From Argopecten irradians (lineage: Eukaryota > Mollusca > Bivalvia > Pectinida > Pectinidae): a DNA stretch of 64,000 nucleotides. The stretch covers positions 63,232,902 to 63,296,901 of the forward strand of contig NC_091134.1 in NCBI RefSeq assembly GCF_041381155.1, written 5' to 3'. The translations under genes were made by a program, and so were the position numbers. The notes below the pieces were generated by a model, which saw only the letters and a list, made by a program, of their open reading frames with translations, had not been told where the DNA came from and searched no databases. Below, in pieces: positions 21,983-33,729 of the stretch. Positions within the stretch are counted from its first letter, which is position 1, and every line of letters begins with the position of its first letter.

Positions 21983-24320
21983 ATGACACGGACATATCAC
22001 AGAAAAACCAACAGAGCCGACCGCACATCAACAACTGCATTGAAATGGGCAAGAGATCGTGTTCTGTTAAGCAATGTAAGTGTGAGAGCAGCAGCAGCGG
22101 AGTTCAACATTGACCGATCAACGTTGAAGCGTTTCATATTGAAGAAGAGCAGTAATCCTGATGCCTCTATGGGATACCGGGGTCATCGACAAGTGCTTAG
22201 TGCCCAACAGGAGGACATTTTAGAGGACTATCTCCTGACGGCATCGAAGATATACTTCGGTATGTCTCCCAAGAGCACACGGGAACTAGCGTATCAATGT
22301 GCTATATCGTTTGGCATCAGCATTCCAGAATCTTGGGAAAGAGACAAGTGTGCTGGAACAGATTGGTTCCAAGGGTTTTTGAAGAGACACGGGAGCCTCT
22401 CCCTGAGAACACCTGAAGCAACTAGTTTAAGCCGAGCGACAAGTTTTAATAAACATAACATCTCTACCTTCTTCTCCAACCTTGGACAGGTTTACGAGAG
22501 ATATGGATTTGCGGCAAAAGATGTGTGGAATGTCGACGAAACTGGAATCACAACTGTACAGAAACCAAGAAGAATCGTGGCCGGTAAGGGAGTGAAGCAA
22601 GTAGGTGCCATTACATCGGCCGAAAGAGGTACACTAGTGACCGTATGCGGGCAATCAATGGTGCTGGTAACTCCATGCCACCTATGTTAATATTTCCAAG
22701 AAAAACCTTCAAACCCCATTATATCAGGGACGGGCCAAATGGGTGCACTGGCTCATCGCACAAGTCTGGGTGGATGACATCTGAAAATTTCCTTAAATTC
22801 ATACAACATTTTGTCGAGCATACAAAATCATCGGTAGAGAAACCTGTCCTTCTACTCCTTGACAATCACCATTCCCACATAAGCATTGACATTTTGACAT
22901 TCGCAAAGACCCATGGTGTAGTAATGCTTTCCATTCCACCTCATTGCTCTCACAAACTTCAACCTCTTGATGTATCAGTCTATGGACCACTGAAACGACT
23001 TGTAGCAAGCGCTCAGGATGCATGGCTAAAGACTCATCCCGGAACTCCAATGACTATCTACGACATTCCAGGAATCCTCCGTGAGGTGTGGCCTCTTGCT
23101 TTGACTCCAAAGAATGTCATCAGTGGCTTCCAAACGACTGGGATATTTCCTTTGAATGTAAATGTATTTAACGAGGACGACTTCGCACCCTCATACGTAA
23201 CTGACAGATCAGCGCCATCATCAGAAACTGCAGCTGAGATATGTCAAGATAAATCTCCAGTTAATACAAGTCAACCTGTCGTCGGTATCCTCACAGACCC
23301 CGTACTTGTGTCTTCATGTCGCGCTGATGTGGATCCACCTGTTAACGACGCGATGGTCCCCAATACGGGTGAAAGTGCTAGCACGGCACTCATAGATGTA
23401 AATACCTTCCTTCAAGTAAAAGGGAAATCTCAACTGCAAGTTGCAGGTGATGGGCATTGTTTGCTACATGCATTTGAACTGGCAATCCAGTCAGAACTAA
23501 ACATACATGTCAACTCTTTCCAGCTATGTGGAGGACTTATTAAGGAGATTTCGGAAATGTGAACTTTTATAGTAACTTCATCATGAACAACAGCAACATT
23601 TTAGAAGAAATATACAGTTATATACAACGAAAGGCATACAACACGCAAACAGGAGACCTCGTACTGTCTGCTTTGTGTAACGCATTTAATGTTTCGGTAG
23701 TTGTGTACATAGTAAGTCACGGTGGAATCGATGAAATTCACCAGGATCCCTGACCATCACAGGACGGGGCGTCATTGGGAACTATCTTTCTGATTTTATC
23801 GGGAGAGGGGGGTAATGCACACTACAGCGTGGCTTCCCCTGCAACGAATGGCATTCAACCTCATGCAAATCTTCCTAATGTCGGTCCTCAAAATTTTTAT
23901 CTGCAAGCAGTCCGTCCTTTCCCGAAAGCGACACCAAGAAAAGGTGTACACAAAGGCCGTAAAAAGAGGAGGAGTGCCATACTGACGGATACCCCAGAGC
24001 TGAAAATTATCGAGGAGGAATCGCTTAAAAAGAAACAGAAAGAAAAACAGCAACCTGCACCAAGACGTAAAAGACAAAGAAACGAAGGAGGAAAGCAAAA
24101 GAGACAAAAGAAAACGAAGGCCATTGCCGTGATTGAAGAGGATAGTAGTGACGATGATGATTACTTCTGTTTAGTTTGTCTAGAGTCTTATGCTAACAGT
24201 AAGCCGAACGAATCTTGGATTCAGTGCATCAATTGCAAGTTGTGGTCCCACGAGGAATGTACCGATGGGTCATCAGTATACATTTGCCAGAACTGCGAAT
24301 CTGATGATGATTTATTTTGA
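21983..24320 (+). pseudogene. Pogo-like transposase with OTU-type protease and PHD finger, decayed
   Basis: The protein would cut and rejoin the transposon ends. From the ATG at 21983, just after a splice acceptor, it opens with a psq-type helix-turn-helix. The DDE core follows: first Asp in WNVDETG (22534-22536), second in LLLDNHHSH (22861-22863), third in QPLDV (22969-22971), the last two 35 residues apart. Downstream, AGDGHCLLHAF (Cys at 23458-23460) and HYSV (His at 23820-23822) resemble the catalytic Cys and His of OTU-family cysteine proteases. The C-terminus is a Lys/Arg-rich stretch, then an acidic stretch, then a C4HC3 PHD-like finger at about 24170-24300. The reading frame shifts near 22650 and near 23557 and meets a stop at 23751-23753, so this copy is a pseudogene. 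An unrecognised intron is a weaker explanation for one of the shifts. HTH, DDE and PHD are firm; the OTU assignment is likely but rests on short motifs. Confidence 0.85.
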
Positions 24321-25371
24321 GATGCGTGGTAATTTAAAGATAAATTGAAACCTCTGAACTTGTCATACAAATGTACTAGTGTCTACTACTTCACCCTGTG
24401 CCGCTGCTATCCAATTACATATTACAAAATGTATTTGAATTATTTCGTTTTTCTTTTCTATTTAGTCTTATACAAATATATTCTGTATATTTGCAAAGTA
24501 TGCAAGAATTGATTCTCTGAAAATTTCACGAATAATATACAGGTATATGTGAACGTGTACGCTACGCTTTTACATACAATGACACTTTAGACACATGTAT
24601 AAAATACATGATCAGGCAATTTGCCTCTGGCAAGTTAACTTATTCAAGTTAAGAATAAGTAATATTTAGTCTAGGCTTATCAATGATTTGTTGCATTTTG
24701 GATTCGTGACTAAATCGGCCTATGTCAAAACAGCACATGTTTGTAACTGTACCTGTATTGTATTTGAACAATCGTACCACTCATTTGTAATACGTTGTAA
24801 TTCAACCACTTTTGTAAACATTTTTCTTTGTTATATCATGACAAAGAAAAAAAACAAAAAACGAAAAATGTTCATAGACCATTTTAAAAAAACCACACAC
24901 ACACCCTTACACAAGGTACATGTATATGAAGTATTTTTGACACATAGGCAAAAAAAATACTGGTTAATAATAAGCTAACGATTTATGAATGCTATACATG
25001 TGCATCAATATATACATATTCAGATATCATTAGAATACTTTTATTAATTTATTAGTAACGTCAACAATTTTTGTATAGGTTCACGGCAAAGATTTATAAG
25101 TAGTCGTCCTTGGTACGCGGAAAGTGTGTGGCTCAACTTACCTCGGTTGGTTGTTCAAGTAGCCCCGGACACGGGGTAAGTTGAGCCATTTAACTGAGAA
25201 CTTGTAATGATTATTATTGTAATATGGAGGCCAAAGAAAATACTTTTAACATACAAAATTAAAGAGACATATGTGCACTTTACGATAGAATTAAATAAAT
25301 ATATTTCCCCTTGCCAATTTTTCGAAGAGCTTTAATATGCACAAAATGGCTCAACTATCCCCACTCTCCCC
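24321..25371. other. 3' noncoding part of the transposon
   Basis: AT-rich sequence from the transposase stop to the right terminus. Subterminal motifs at 25128-25190 (GGCTCAACTTACC and GGGGTAAGTTGAGCC, in opposite orientations) mirror those at the left end. No further gene is seen. Confidence 0.6.
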
Positions 25372-25467
25372 TATACATTTTTTTATGCGTATAATAAAAT
25401 AGGGGCTTTCTGCTTAATAAAAATCTCAAGTTACCATGGCCATTCGGTCATACTGAACACTGCTACC

Positions 25468-25917
25468 TTGGGCGACATGTTCTTGATACAAGAACACTGT
25501 TCTGGGATAATTTCGGCCAAACGCAATGAACATGAAACGAGAACATTGTTCTCGAACAAAATCTCACACTTCTTACAAAGCTGGATCATAAAGAACAAAC
25601 AGGAACAACAATGGTGGCAAATTCAATGTTTGAAATGTGAATGTATATATTTTTAGTACTAACAGATCGTAAAATGCTGTAAATTTTGTTTATTGACGAA
25701 TTCCCAACGATTTCTTTAAAAATGAGGTAACGTTATTAGCCTACAGTAGGCGTACCGTACACGTCACTTGTTTAGAAATGCGAGAAACTTTCGCTGGCAC
25801 GAATGTCACTGACTCATCAGAAAACATAAAATAACTGGAATTTATTTTATTTGATCTGATTTTTTTTGATAATTAACGTTCAATAATAAAAGGTTTGGTT
25901 TTTTCAGTATTGTTATT
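25468..25917. other. Unassigned stretch
   Basis: AT-rich sequence between the split element and the dispersed repeat. The motif GAACA(C/T)TGTTC recurs near 25490 and 25540, but no gene or element is recognised. Confidence 0.4.
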
Positions 25918-28110
25918 AGGTCATCTGATCCGAAGGGTCAGGATGACCTATAGTCATCATGCTTCGTCCGTCGTCGTCCGCCGTCAGCCGTCTGCCGTGC
26001 GTAAACTTTTTCACATTTTGAACTTCTTCACCAGTTCTACCAATGCGATTCGGCTGAAACTTGCGTGAAATAATCCTGGCATGGTCCCGACCATGCAAGT
26101 GTTGTTATTTTTCGTTCGATCCAAAATTCATGAACTTCTTTTCAGTGCTACCGGTGCTATTTGGCTGGAACTTGCATCAAATGATCCTGTCATGGTCCCG
26201 ACATAGTACGTTGTTACTTATCGGGTCGATCCGAAATCCAAGATGGCCACCACAGTCGCCATCTTGAAAACATAATTTGAACTTCTTCTCAAGTTCTAAC
26301 GGTGCGATTTGGCTGAAACTTGCATGAAATTACCCTGACATGGTCCCGAAAAAGTGTTGTTTATTTCTGGTCAATCCGAAATCACATTTAAAGTTGTATG
26401 GTCTATCACTTTCGCTCTTTTTGTCATAGTAAAAACTGTTTAAGTGTTATACACATTTTTCCCCGTCTGTCCGAGGTTTAAACTTTCTACTTTTACCACT
26501 TTTTATAAAGTTGCAGCACTGGAAGTATTTTTAATTATAGAAGTAAAAAAATCTTTTTAACGTGTACACGTCAAAAATAAGCTCGAAAGATGCCGAATCA
26601 TTCCGAACTCTTCCGAACATCGTCGCGACAACCTCGAAGTAACACGAGAGTTGTGAAACCAAATGTCAACAATTTTTTTCATAAACAAAACATGCGGTCG
26701 ACCTCAGCAGACTGGATCTACAAAGAAAATAATGCTTGCACATTACAATATTTAGTACACACCATATTGAATTACGGCAATGTGTGAATTAGATGTTTCA
26801 AATACTCGCTCTGTGGACATACATGTATACCAGCACGATTTGCTCATATTAGCCAGAAGGAAAACGTAAACAAACACATGTGCGCTTACCCTAGTTACCT
26901 GGATCACCACATGCAGGACGTGTGGACACAAGTCACGCGGTACGATTTGGAATGCCGACAAAAGCCGAAGGTACTGAACATGGCGATGATTGAAGGCGCT
27001 GTATTCAAACCAGGAATATATGATCCCTAGATTTCGGCGCTCTTATAGGCCGACATATTCTTTTGGGGAGCTTAATCAATAAGTTACATGTGCATGTTCA
27101 AATATCAAATGTTTAAGCAATATATCGTTACAGTGAAAATTACCAGAAATACAACTTTAAAACACATTATCAACTTCTTCTCAAGTAGAACTGGTGCAAT
27201 CAGCTGCAACTTGCATGAAATGATCCTGACATGGTCCCACCAAAGTCTTGTTATTTTTCGAGTCAATCCGAAATCCAAGATGGCCGCAACAGCCGCCATA
27301 ATGAAAACATATTTTGAACTTCTTCGATCTCAAGTTCTACTGGTGCAATTTAGCTGAAACTTGCATGAAATGATCCTGACATGGTCTCCACAAAGGTTTG
27401 TTATTTTTCAGGTTGATCCGAAATCCAAGATGGCCGCCACAGCCGTCATTTTTAAAACACATTTAGAAGTTCTTCTCAAGTTCTACTGGTGCAATTTAGC
27501 TGAAACTTGCATGAAATGATCCTGACATGGTCTACACAAAAGGTTGTTATTTTTCAGGTCGATCCGAAATCCAAGATGACCGCAACAGCCGTCATCTTTA
27601 AAACACATTTAGAACTTCTTCTCAAGTTCTACTGGTGCAATTTAGCTGAAACTTGCATGAAATGATCCTGACGTGGTCTCAACAAAGTGTTGTTATTTTT
27701 CGGTCAACGCGAAATTCAAGACGGCCGCCACAGCCGTCATTTTTAAAACACATTTAGAACTTCTTCTCAAGTTCTGCTGGTGCAATTTAGCTGAAACTTG
27801 CATGAAATGATCCTGACATGGTCTCCATAAAGGGTTGTTATTTTTCGGGTCGATCTGAAATCTAAGATAGCCGCAACAGCCGCCATCTTTAAAACACATA
27901 TTGGACTTCTTTAGTTCTAGTGGTGCGATCTGACTGAAACTTGCATGAAATGATCCCGACATGTTCCAGACAAAGTGTTGTTACATCTCTGGTTGATCCG
28001 AAATCGAAGACGGCTACAATGACACTATATCTAATGAATTTCCTATACGGTTATTGCCAAGGTATTCAGATGACCGTTAAGTCCCTTGATTGAGCCTCTT
28101 GTGTATGTAT
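25918..28110. repeat. Dispersed mollusc-type repeat with internal 140-148-bp tandem units
   Basis: It opens with a hairpin (AGGTCATCTGATCC, GAAG, GGTCAGGATGACCT) and a GTCCGTCGTCGTCCGCCGTC-like run. Units of about 140-148 bp follow, each containing AACTTCTTCTCAAGTTCTAC, GCTGAAACTTGCATGAAATG, GATCCTGACATGGTC and AAATCCAAGATGGCCGC. The CTTGCATGAAAT landmark falls at 26322, 27213, 27360, 27508, 27651, 27798 and 27938, with earlier degenerate copies from 26060. Repeats of this style are common in bivalve genomes (recalled, not searched). No protein-coding potential; short open frames are accidental. Confidence 0.8.
26395..27165. other. Non-repeat block interrupting the 140-bp array
   Basis: About 770 bp without the tandem units separates the left and right parts of the array, so it may be an insertion. 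CCGAACTCTTCCGAA at about 26607 is also found at about 16108 inside the TTAA-flanked element. No terminal repeats or gene were identified. Confidence 0.4.
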
Positions 28111-28605
28111 ATAAAGACGCGCCTCTGATTCGGTTTCATATTATGAAGATCATCTATAAATTGATAAATTGGTAATCATGATTTCCAAGTCCCTACTCCT
28201 TCTTCTTCTTCTTCTTGAAAATTGGTGTAGCTGTGGTATTTTCCAAATCTTGTAGTGATGCTTTTGTCTCGCCTGTTGCTTGTCTGTATTTTATCCCAGA
28301 ATACCAGAATCGGAATAAATATTATTCTGAATCTTTGTCCATATGTTCTGAAACAGAAGCATAAAATGGAAAATGTCCCCATTAACACCACACATCAATA
28401 TTAAAATTAAAATTATTGCCGAGCTAACTCAAGGTCAACGCTTGGAATAAACCATCAATATTAAAATTCAAACTATCACCGAGGTAACTAAAGATCAATG
28501 CTTGGTATGAAACGTCAATATTGAATTCTCCAAAACTGGACTTCAACTTAAATGTTTGGAAAATTAAGATTTTTGGTGGATTTTGAGAATTTGTGTCAAT
28601 GTCTA
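28111..28605. other. Unassigned stretch
   Basis: AT-rich sequence. The phrase ATCAATATTAAAATT is repeated near 28395 and 28452 and again, degenerate, near 28515, forming a weak tandem of about 60 bp. No gene is seen. Confidence 0.4.
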
Positions 28606-28609
28606 CTTT

Positions 28610-29275
28610 TGATGGCAACGTGAAGTTAGCACCGTATTCGGGATTCGGGATTTGGAATTCGAATTACGAATCCGGTGCCAGGACCTTATTCGTTTTTTTC
28701 AAAAATGAACAAATAAATAACAATTTCAAAACATTAAAATATAGATCAAAATATAATTTCACAACTTCAAAAATACTTGAAAACCTTGAGAAATTGTTTT
28801 GAATTTAAATAACGAAACCGGTGCCAGCATCTTATTAATTATTTAGTAAAACGTATATAGACATAATCTTAACACTTGAGAGCCGTAAAACAACTCCTTT
28901 CGTTATTCAGTTTGAATAACGAATCCAGTTCCAGCACCGTATTCGGGGTTCGGGATTCGGGGTTCCAATAACGAATCCGGTGCCAGCACCGTATTCGGGG
29001 TTCGAGATTCGGGGTTCCAATAACGAATCCGGTACCAGCACCGTATTTGGGGTTGGGAGCACCGTATTCGGGGTTCGGGATTCGGGGTTCCAATAACGAA
29101 TCCGGTGCCAGCACCGTATTCGGGATTCGGGATTCGGGGTTCCAATAACGAATCCGGTGCCAGCACCGTATTCGGGATTCGGGATTGCAATAACGAATCC
29201 GGTGTTAACACCGTATTTGGGGTTTGGGATTTGGGATTCGTATAACGAAAACGGTGCCAGCACCTTGTTTGAGCG
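28610..29275. repeat. Repeat family A, copy 1, with 52-bp minisatellite
   Basis: The part 28925-29270 is a tandem of about 52-bp units built on ACCGTATTCGGG, GATTCGGGGTTCC, AATAACGAATCCGGTGCCAGC. The preceding 300 bp (28610-28920) is the single-copy body of the family. The whole is matched in reverse orientation at 33730-34220. Open frames on the minus strand (PNPEYGAG-type repeats) come from the minisatellite. Confidence 0.85.
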
Positions 29276-29279
29276 CTCG

Positions 29280-29689
29280 CGAACGCCATCGGAGGCTCGC
29301 TTTAGAACGGATATGCACCCGCGAGCCTATCCAGCTATATAGGTATATAGCTATCCAGCTATGATGTTCGGCAGTAATCCAATTTGGCGATTTTGTTGAG
29401 CAATTATGTCCTTACCAACAGAATGGGAACATTTCTTTAGGATATTTTAAAAGAAACGAGAAAACAGTACAAAAACGTAAAACTTCATTGTGAAATGCAT
29501 AGTTTTAAATATCAAGAACATGTTGCGGGTATCAAAAATGTGAGCGGTCATTCACCCCCTTACTTCCACTTCAAACACGCCCTGTTTATGGAATTTTTAA
29601 CTTCATATCTATATCAACACATTTATTCTGATAATAGTGCCAGAACAAGTGACGGGAGACACCATATCGGATGCGCGTCCTAGCACTTG
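29280..29689. other. Unassigned stretch
   Basis: No gene or repeat recognised, apart from a short duplication of TATAGCTATCCAGCTAT-like sequence near 29330-29360. Confidence 0.35.
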
Positions 29690-31735
29690 CTGCCGTTTAG
29701 GATGACATATGTCTTGCCGAGCAAGTGCTTACGGGAGCGGTTGCCATTCCGAGCACACCTCATGCTCGCCAGTGTCTTGTTGAGTAGGCGTTTTTCTGTT
29801 AAAAAAAGCTCAATCAATGAACCTTGCCGTTCCTGTTTGTTGACTTCATCTTCTCTGGGTCCAATCTTTTTGGTAGGACCCTTTCTTATGTTGAGAAGGG
29901 TTTGAAGGAGGACTTAGACCGTGAAGAACAGTTCCTCTCAGGTATCAGCGTGACCCAAGAAGAAGGCTAGAATTTCAGCTCCTCAGTCTGCTGTGCAGCC
30001 GAAGTGGAAGCCTTACGTCAAGAGCAACAATGTGCATGATCCAAGCTATCTTGGAGATATGAAGAAGAGTTCCTGACTCTCCCTTCTTGGTCATTCCAGA
30101 CGAAACATTTTTTTCTGGAGGACTACGCACCTCCAGTCTGAAATTCTGGTCCTTCTGCCGCAAGATTGGGGTTTGGGATATGAAATGATTCTGCAACCTG
30201 GGAGGGTTTCGATCTTCCTCCTCCCGATCTGCCTGTAGGAGGTCGTCTGTCTGTCTTTTTTCCGGAGTGGAGGGAACACAATCTCTTGGGCCTTGTCTGT
30301 ATTTACTAAGGGGTTGGGCATTCCCCTCTTGCAGGATCCTTCTTGGTGATAAAGCATTCTTTCCTCCTCCGGGGATCCGGATATTGCACTTTTAGAGACT
30401 AATGAGCGCGGTCGAGGAGGTACCTATGGAGGAATGCACCAACAGCTGCTTCTATTCAATAATATTTCTGGTCTGCAAGAAGCCCGGAGTTTGGCGGTCA
30501 ATTATATATCTATGTGACTTTAACAGGCAGAATGGAGACTCCACCGGTCAACATAGCTTCAATTTGAGCCACTTTAGTAGAAGCCTTCTTCCAGATTCTC
30601 ATCAAGAGGTCGGCACAACAAGCCGTCATGCCATACGCACTTATCCTGAGAAACTGTTTACTTATGCTTTTAGATGTTTGTATAGTGGATCTAGATCAAT
30701 TAACATTATTTTATGCCAACTTAGAAACCAAGCAAGACAATTAAAATCAGATTTATATAGAGATCATCTTATTAATAATGCATCTTGCATTGTTGAGGAT
30801 GTTTGTCACTTCTTTCTATTTTACCCTAGATTTATAACTGAAAGATGACTTTTAATATTTACTCTCTGTCTCTCCTACAAGTAGATATACAATGTACAAC
30901 TAAATCTTAAATTGGATATAAACCTCAATGTTTATGTTTACATGTATTAACTTGCTAACAAGGGGAAGTTATCACCTTAGTTATGATCTAAATTCTGCAA
31001 TATGTGCATGCATCCAGAAATACATTGAATCAACAGGTAGACCTTAAAGCTTTTAGTAACTTTTAAATATAATTATTTACTCCATCAGTGTTGCTCATGA
31101 TCTGTATATTTGTGGCTAGGTTGGAACTCGGTGGTAAAGCACCATGGATATTTTAGTGTTGCCTGGTAACAATGAATGTCGGGAGTGAGAGTGACATCGT
31201 GGAATTAAGTTAAGAGTCAAAACAGGGGGAGGTGTCAGTTGTTCAAGCCAGCTCCCACCATGACCCTGTTCACGAATGCGTGCATGATAGGGTGAAGGGC
31301 TTACCTCGATAGCCATTGTCAATTGGGGAAACAGTTTTCTGGGCACAACGACGTGCTGTAGATGAGGACTGTTCTGTTGGCTCTGCGGGCTTTTCAGAAG
31401 ATTCTGCATTCCAAAGTGGTTTGTGATGCTACGGGCATCTCTACAGTTGAATGCTCTGCCGAAGACTCTCTCTAGGCGCCGCCAGACGGTTCTGACAGAA
31501 TGGCAGCTAAACCCCCCGATCTTCGAGGGCATTTGTCAGGGGTGGGACAGGCCTCAAACAGATCTTTTCGTAACTTCCCTGAACACTCAGTTGCCAACCT
31601 TTGTTTTTCCGGTACCAGACCAAATGGTTTAGGCTGTGGACGCACTATATTTTGATTGGGAAGGATGCGTGTTTATGCTTTCCCTCCATTCAACCTAGTG
31701 AGTAGGGTACTACTGAAGTTTCGAAAGCACTTTTG
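29690..31735 (+). mobile_element. Fossil DIRS-like retroelement fragment
   Basis: Translated segments resemble the pol region of DIRS-type (tyrosine-recombinase) retroelements. A reverse-transcriptase-like patch at about 30440-30560 (KKPGVWRSII) and an RNase H-like patch at about 31480-31700 (RPQTDLFVT and FPVPDQM) lie in the expected order and orientation. The element is heavily broken and old, with many breaks, and its ends were not identified. The outer limits given are approximate. Confidence 0.6.
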
Positions 31736-31769
31736 CCGTCCTAAAATGACCCTGGCTGTTAATAGGGCG

Positions 31770-32100
31770 TTAAAATAATCAAACATCCGTCCATCGTCAA
31801 TCGCCGAGTGTAAACGTTATATTCAAACGACTTCTTCTCAATAATCGAAACTAATCGCTTAGGGTACTGATATTTGGCCTGTAGCGTGAAGGGCTACCAA
31901 GTGTGTTCAAATGAATATCCTTGAATTTTATTCAAGGTTTCAATGGTCAAAAAGGTAAAAATCTTTCAACAACACCTTGTTAATAACTAAAAGCCCTAGA
32001 GACCTGATAGTGGGCCTGTCAAATGCTAGCATGACGAGCTACAAGTTTGTTCAAAGAATTACCTTGATCTTCATTCAAGACGTTTTTTTGTGTTGGTGAT
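31770..32100. repeat. Dispersed mollusc-type repeat fragment
   Basis: Two related stretches, each with a CTACCAAGTGTGTTCAAATG-like or CTACAAGTTTGTTCAAAG-like phrase, then ACCTTGA and ATTCAAG, about 140 bp apart. The layout recalls the common bivalve repeat of degenerate tandem units seen at 25.9-28.1 kb. Family identity is from memory. No coding content. Confidence 0.45.
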
Positions 32101-32447
32101 TACGTTCTGTAATTTTGGTAATGCTCACTCAAAAAATGATTTGATTGGTTGAGAAATGGGACATTAGAGAACCAAAATCACCACGTCTTCCAAAGTATGT
32201 AACATGTCTCATTACCTGTATAATGTCCTCTTGAATCAAATTGTTCCTTTATACATGTATTATCCATACAACACTTTTGAGTATACGGATTCATGTACCA
32301 TAAATATTTATTTTGTTGACCATGTATGTCATTCTAATGTGTAACATGACATATGCGACACCCAGTATTTACCCTAACTGTATGGAGTCCTACCCTCCTA
32401 TTTCCTCCCTTTCCTCCTAAGCCATTTTGCCCTTGTGGCTCCATTAG
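32101..32447. other. Unassigned stretch
   Basis: AT-rich sequence with no recognised gene or element. Confidence 0.4.
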
Positions 32448-33076
32448 GTAGCAGTGTACAGTAAGACCGAATGGCCATGGTTGAGATTTTTATCAAGCAG
32501 AAAGCCCCTGTTTTATTATATGCATAAAAAATTTTAAAAAAATGTATATGTCCTAAAATTGGTGAATTCAATTTAGAGAATTATATAGAAATTCCCAAAA
32601 TGGGTTCGAGATTAATGGTTAAGAGGGTATGCGAATGTGCGTCTAAGATGGAAAAACTCAATACTGTAGCAGCAGAAATTGATAGCCGGGGTACGAGGTA
32701 AGATTGCTCAAAAGTTTAATGATATACCTATGTCGAAATAGACTCAGTTCCGCTATCACGGCAGTGATGCTTGGTTTTAAACTGTGTCCAAGAAAAAAAA
32801 ATCTCCTAGAGGGGGTGTAATTTTGGGTTGAAAATCCCAATTTTTTGCATTTAAAAAAAAAACCAAATGGTTACCGTGGTTTTTACAGGCTCACAAAACC
32901 ACAAAAAGCATACCTGTCCAAAAATGAACTCTGCATAGCAATGGCAAATGTTGTGAAGATTGAAAATATTTATACTTTTATACAGATGTTATTTAAGGTT
33001 AAAAAGCTGCGTGTGCATAATTAAAGCCTGCACTTTATTTTGCTGAATTTTTCAAATCAACTGTACACTGCCACCT
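32448..33076. mobile_element. Small inverted-repeat element (copy 2), uninterrupted
   Basis: A 629-bp unit with terminal inverted repeats GGTAGCAGTGTACAGT and ACTGTACACTGCCACC (one difference), flanked by TTA on both sides. It is the reverse-oriented, unbroken relative of the split copy at 18906-25467 and shows the transposon's target site with a single TA (ACATATACAT, near 32550). No protein is encoded. The superfamily is undetermined. Confidence 0.8.
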
Positions 33077-33224
33077 TAGGCTCTTTGAGGAAGGGACATC
33101 ACTCTAGGTTACTCCCGTCGCGAACGAGATAAGGTACGGATGATACGAGATACTCAAATCTTATGTTTGTTTGGGCTACAAAGATGGGTGTCGGTTGCGT
33201 ATATGCATAAAATGATGTCTTTAA

Positions 33225-33720
33225 AATGCATTTTGAACCATTTCTGATGTTAATTAGCAATAAGAAATCAAATAAGTAATCAGGGAATCGAATAAGGAAA
33301 TCGAATAAGTACTCAGGGAAACGAATAAGTAATGGGACCTTAATGAACACTTAAAGTTCAAATACATCATTGTGATGAATAATTATTAATTCATTTTGAA
33401 CCATTTCTGATAATAATTAGACGATATAATTCGAATAGGTAATACGTAAATAGAATAAGTAATTGGCCCTTCAAGAACAATTAAAGGTCAAATACATCAT
33501 TGTGACGCATAATAATCCATTTGAACCATTTCTGATAATAATTAGTCGATATGATTCGGATAAGTAATAAGTAAATCGAATAGGTAATCAGGGAATCGAA
33601 TAAGTAATGGGCACTTAATGAGCAATTAAAAGATCAAAAACATCTTTGTGGTGCATACTAATTCAATTTGAACCATTTCTGATGTTAATTAGTCGCTAGA
33701 ATTAGAATACGTAATCAGAA
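33225..33720. repeat. Four-copy degenerate tandem repeat
   Basis: TTGAACCATTTCTGAT recurs at about 33234, 33395, 33521 and 33668. The intervening units of 126-161 bp share AATCGAATAAGTAAT and CAAATACATCATTGTGA phrases. Variation in unit length comes from further short GAATAAGTAA-type repeats. No coding content. Confidence 0.8.
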
Positions 33721-33729
33721 GCTCTAAGG

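Larger units (their letters stand above)
19422..25371 (+). mobile_element. Pogo-like DNA transposon, TA target duplication
   Basis: A 5,950-bp element bounded by terminal inverted repeats of about 25 bp: the left end starts GGGGAGAGTGGGGGTAGTTG, and the right end read in reverse starts GGGGAGAGTGGGGATAGTTG. TA lies on both sides (19420-19421 and 25372-25373). The interrupted element has an intact relative at 32.5 kb that shows the same site with a single TA, which confirms the borders. TA duplication and a DDE transposase place it in the Tc1/mariner-pogo group. In order it holds a CRE-like promoter and short first exon, a tRNA-like insertion, two minisatellites, the transposase region and a 3' noncoding part of about 1 kb. 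The transposase is decayed, so the copy is probably not autonomous. Confidence 0.92.
18906..25467. mobile_element. Small inverted-repeat element (copy 1), split by the pogo-like transposon
   Basis: The parts 18906-19421 and 25374-25467 together match, in reverse orientation, the unbroken copy at 32448-33076. The right end carries the terminal motif seen there (ACTGCTACC, inverse of GGTAGCAGT); the left terminus is decayed or truncated near 18906. The break falls at a TA now duplicated on both sides of the transposon at 19422-25371. No protein is encoded, so it is a MITE-like passenger family. Confidence 0.8.

Noticed and set aside
28903-29289. Minus-strand frames with PNPEYGAG-type repeats
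   Set aside because: They are products of the 52-bp minisatellite of family A.
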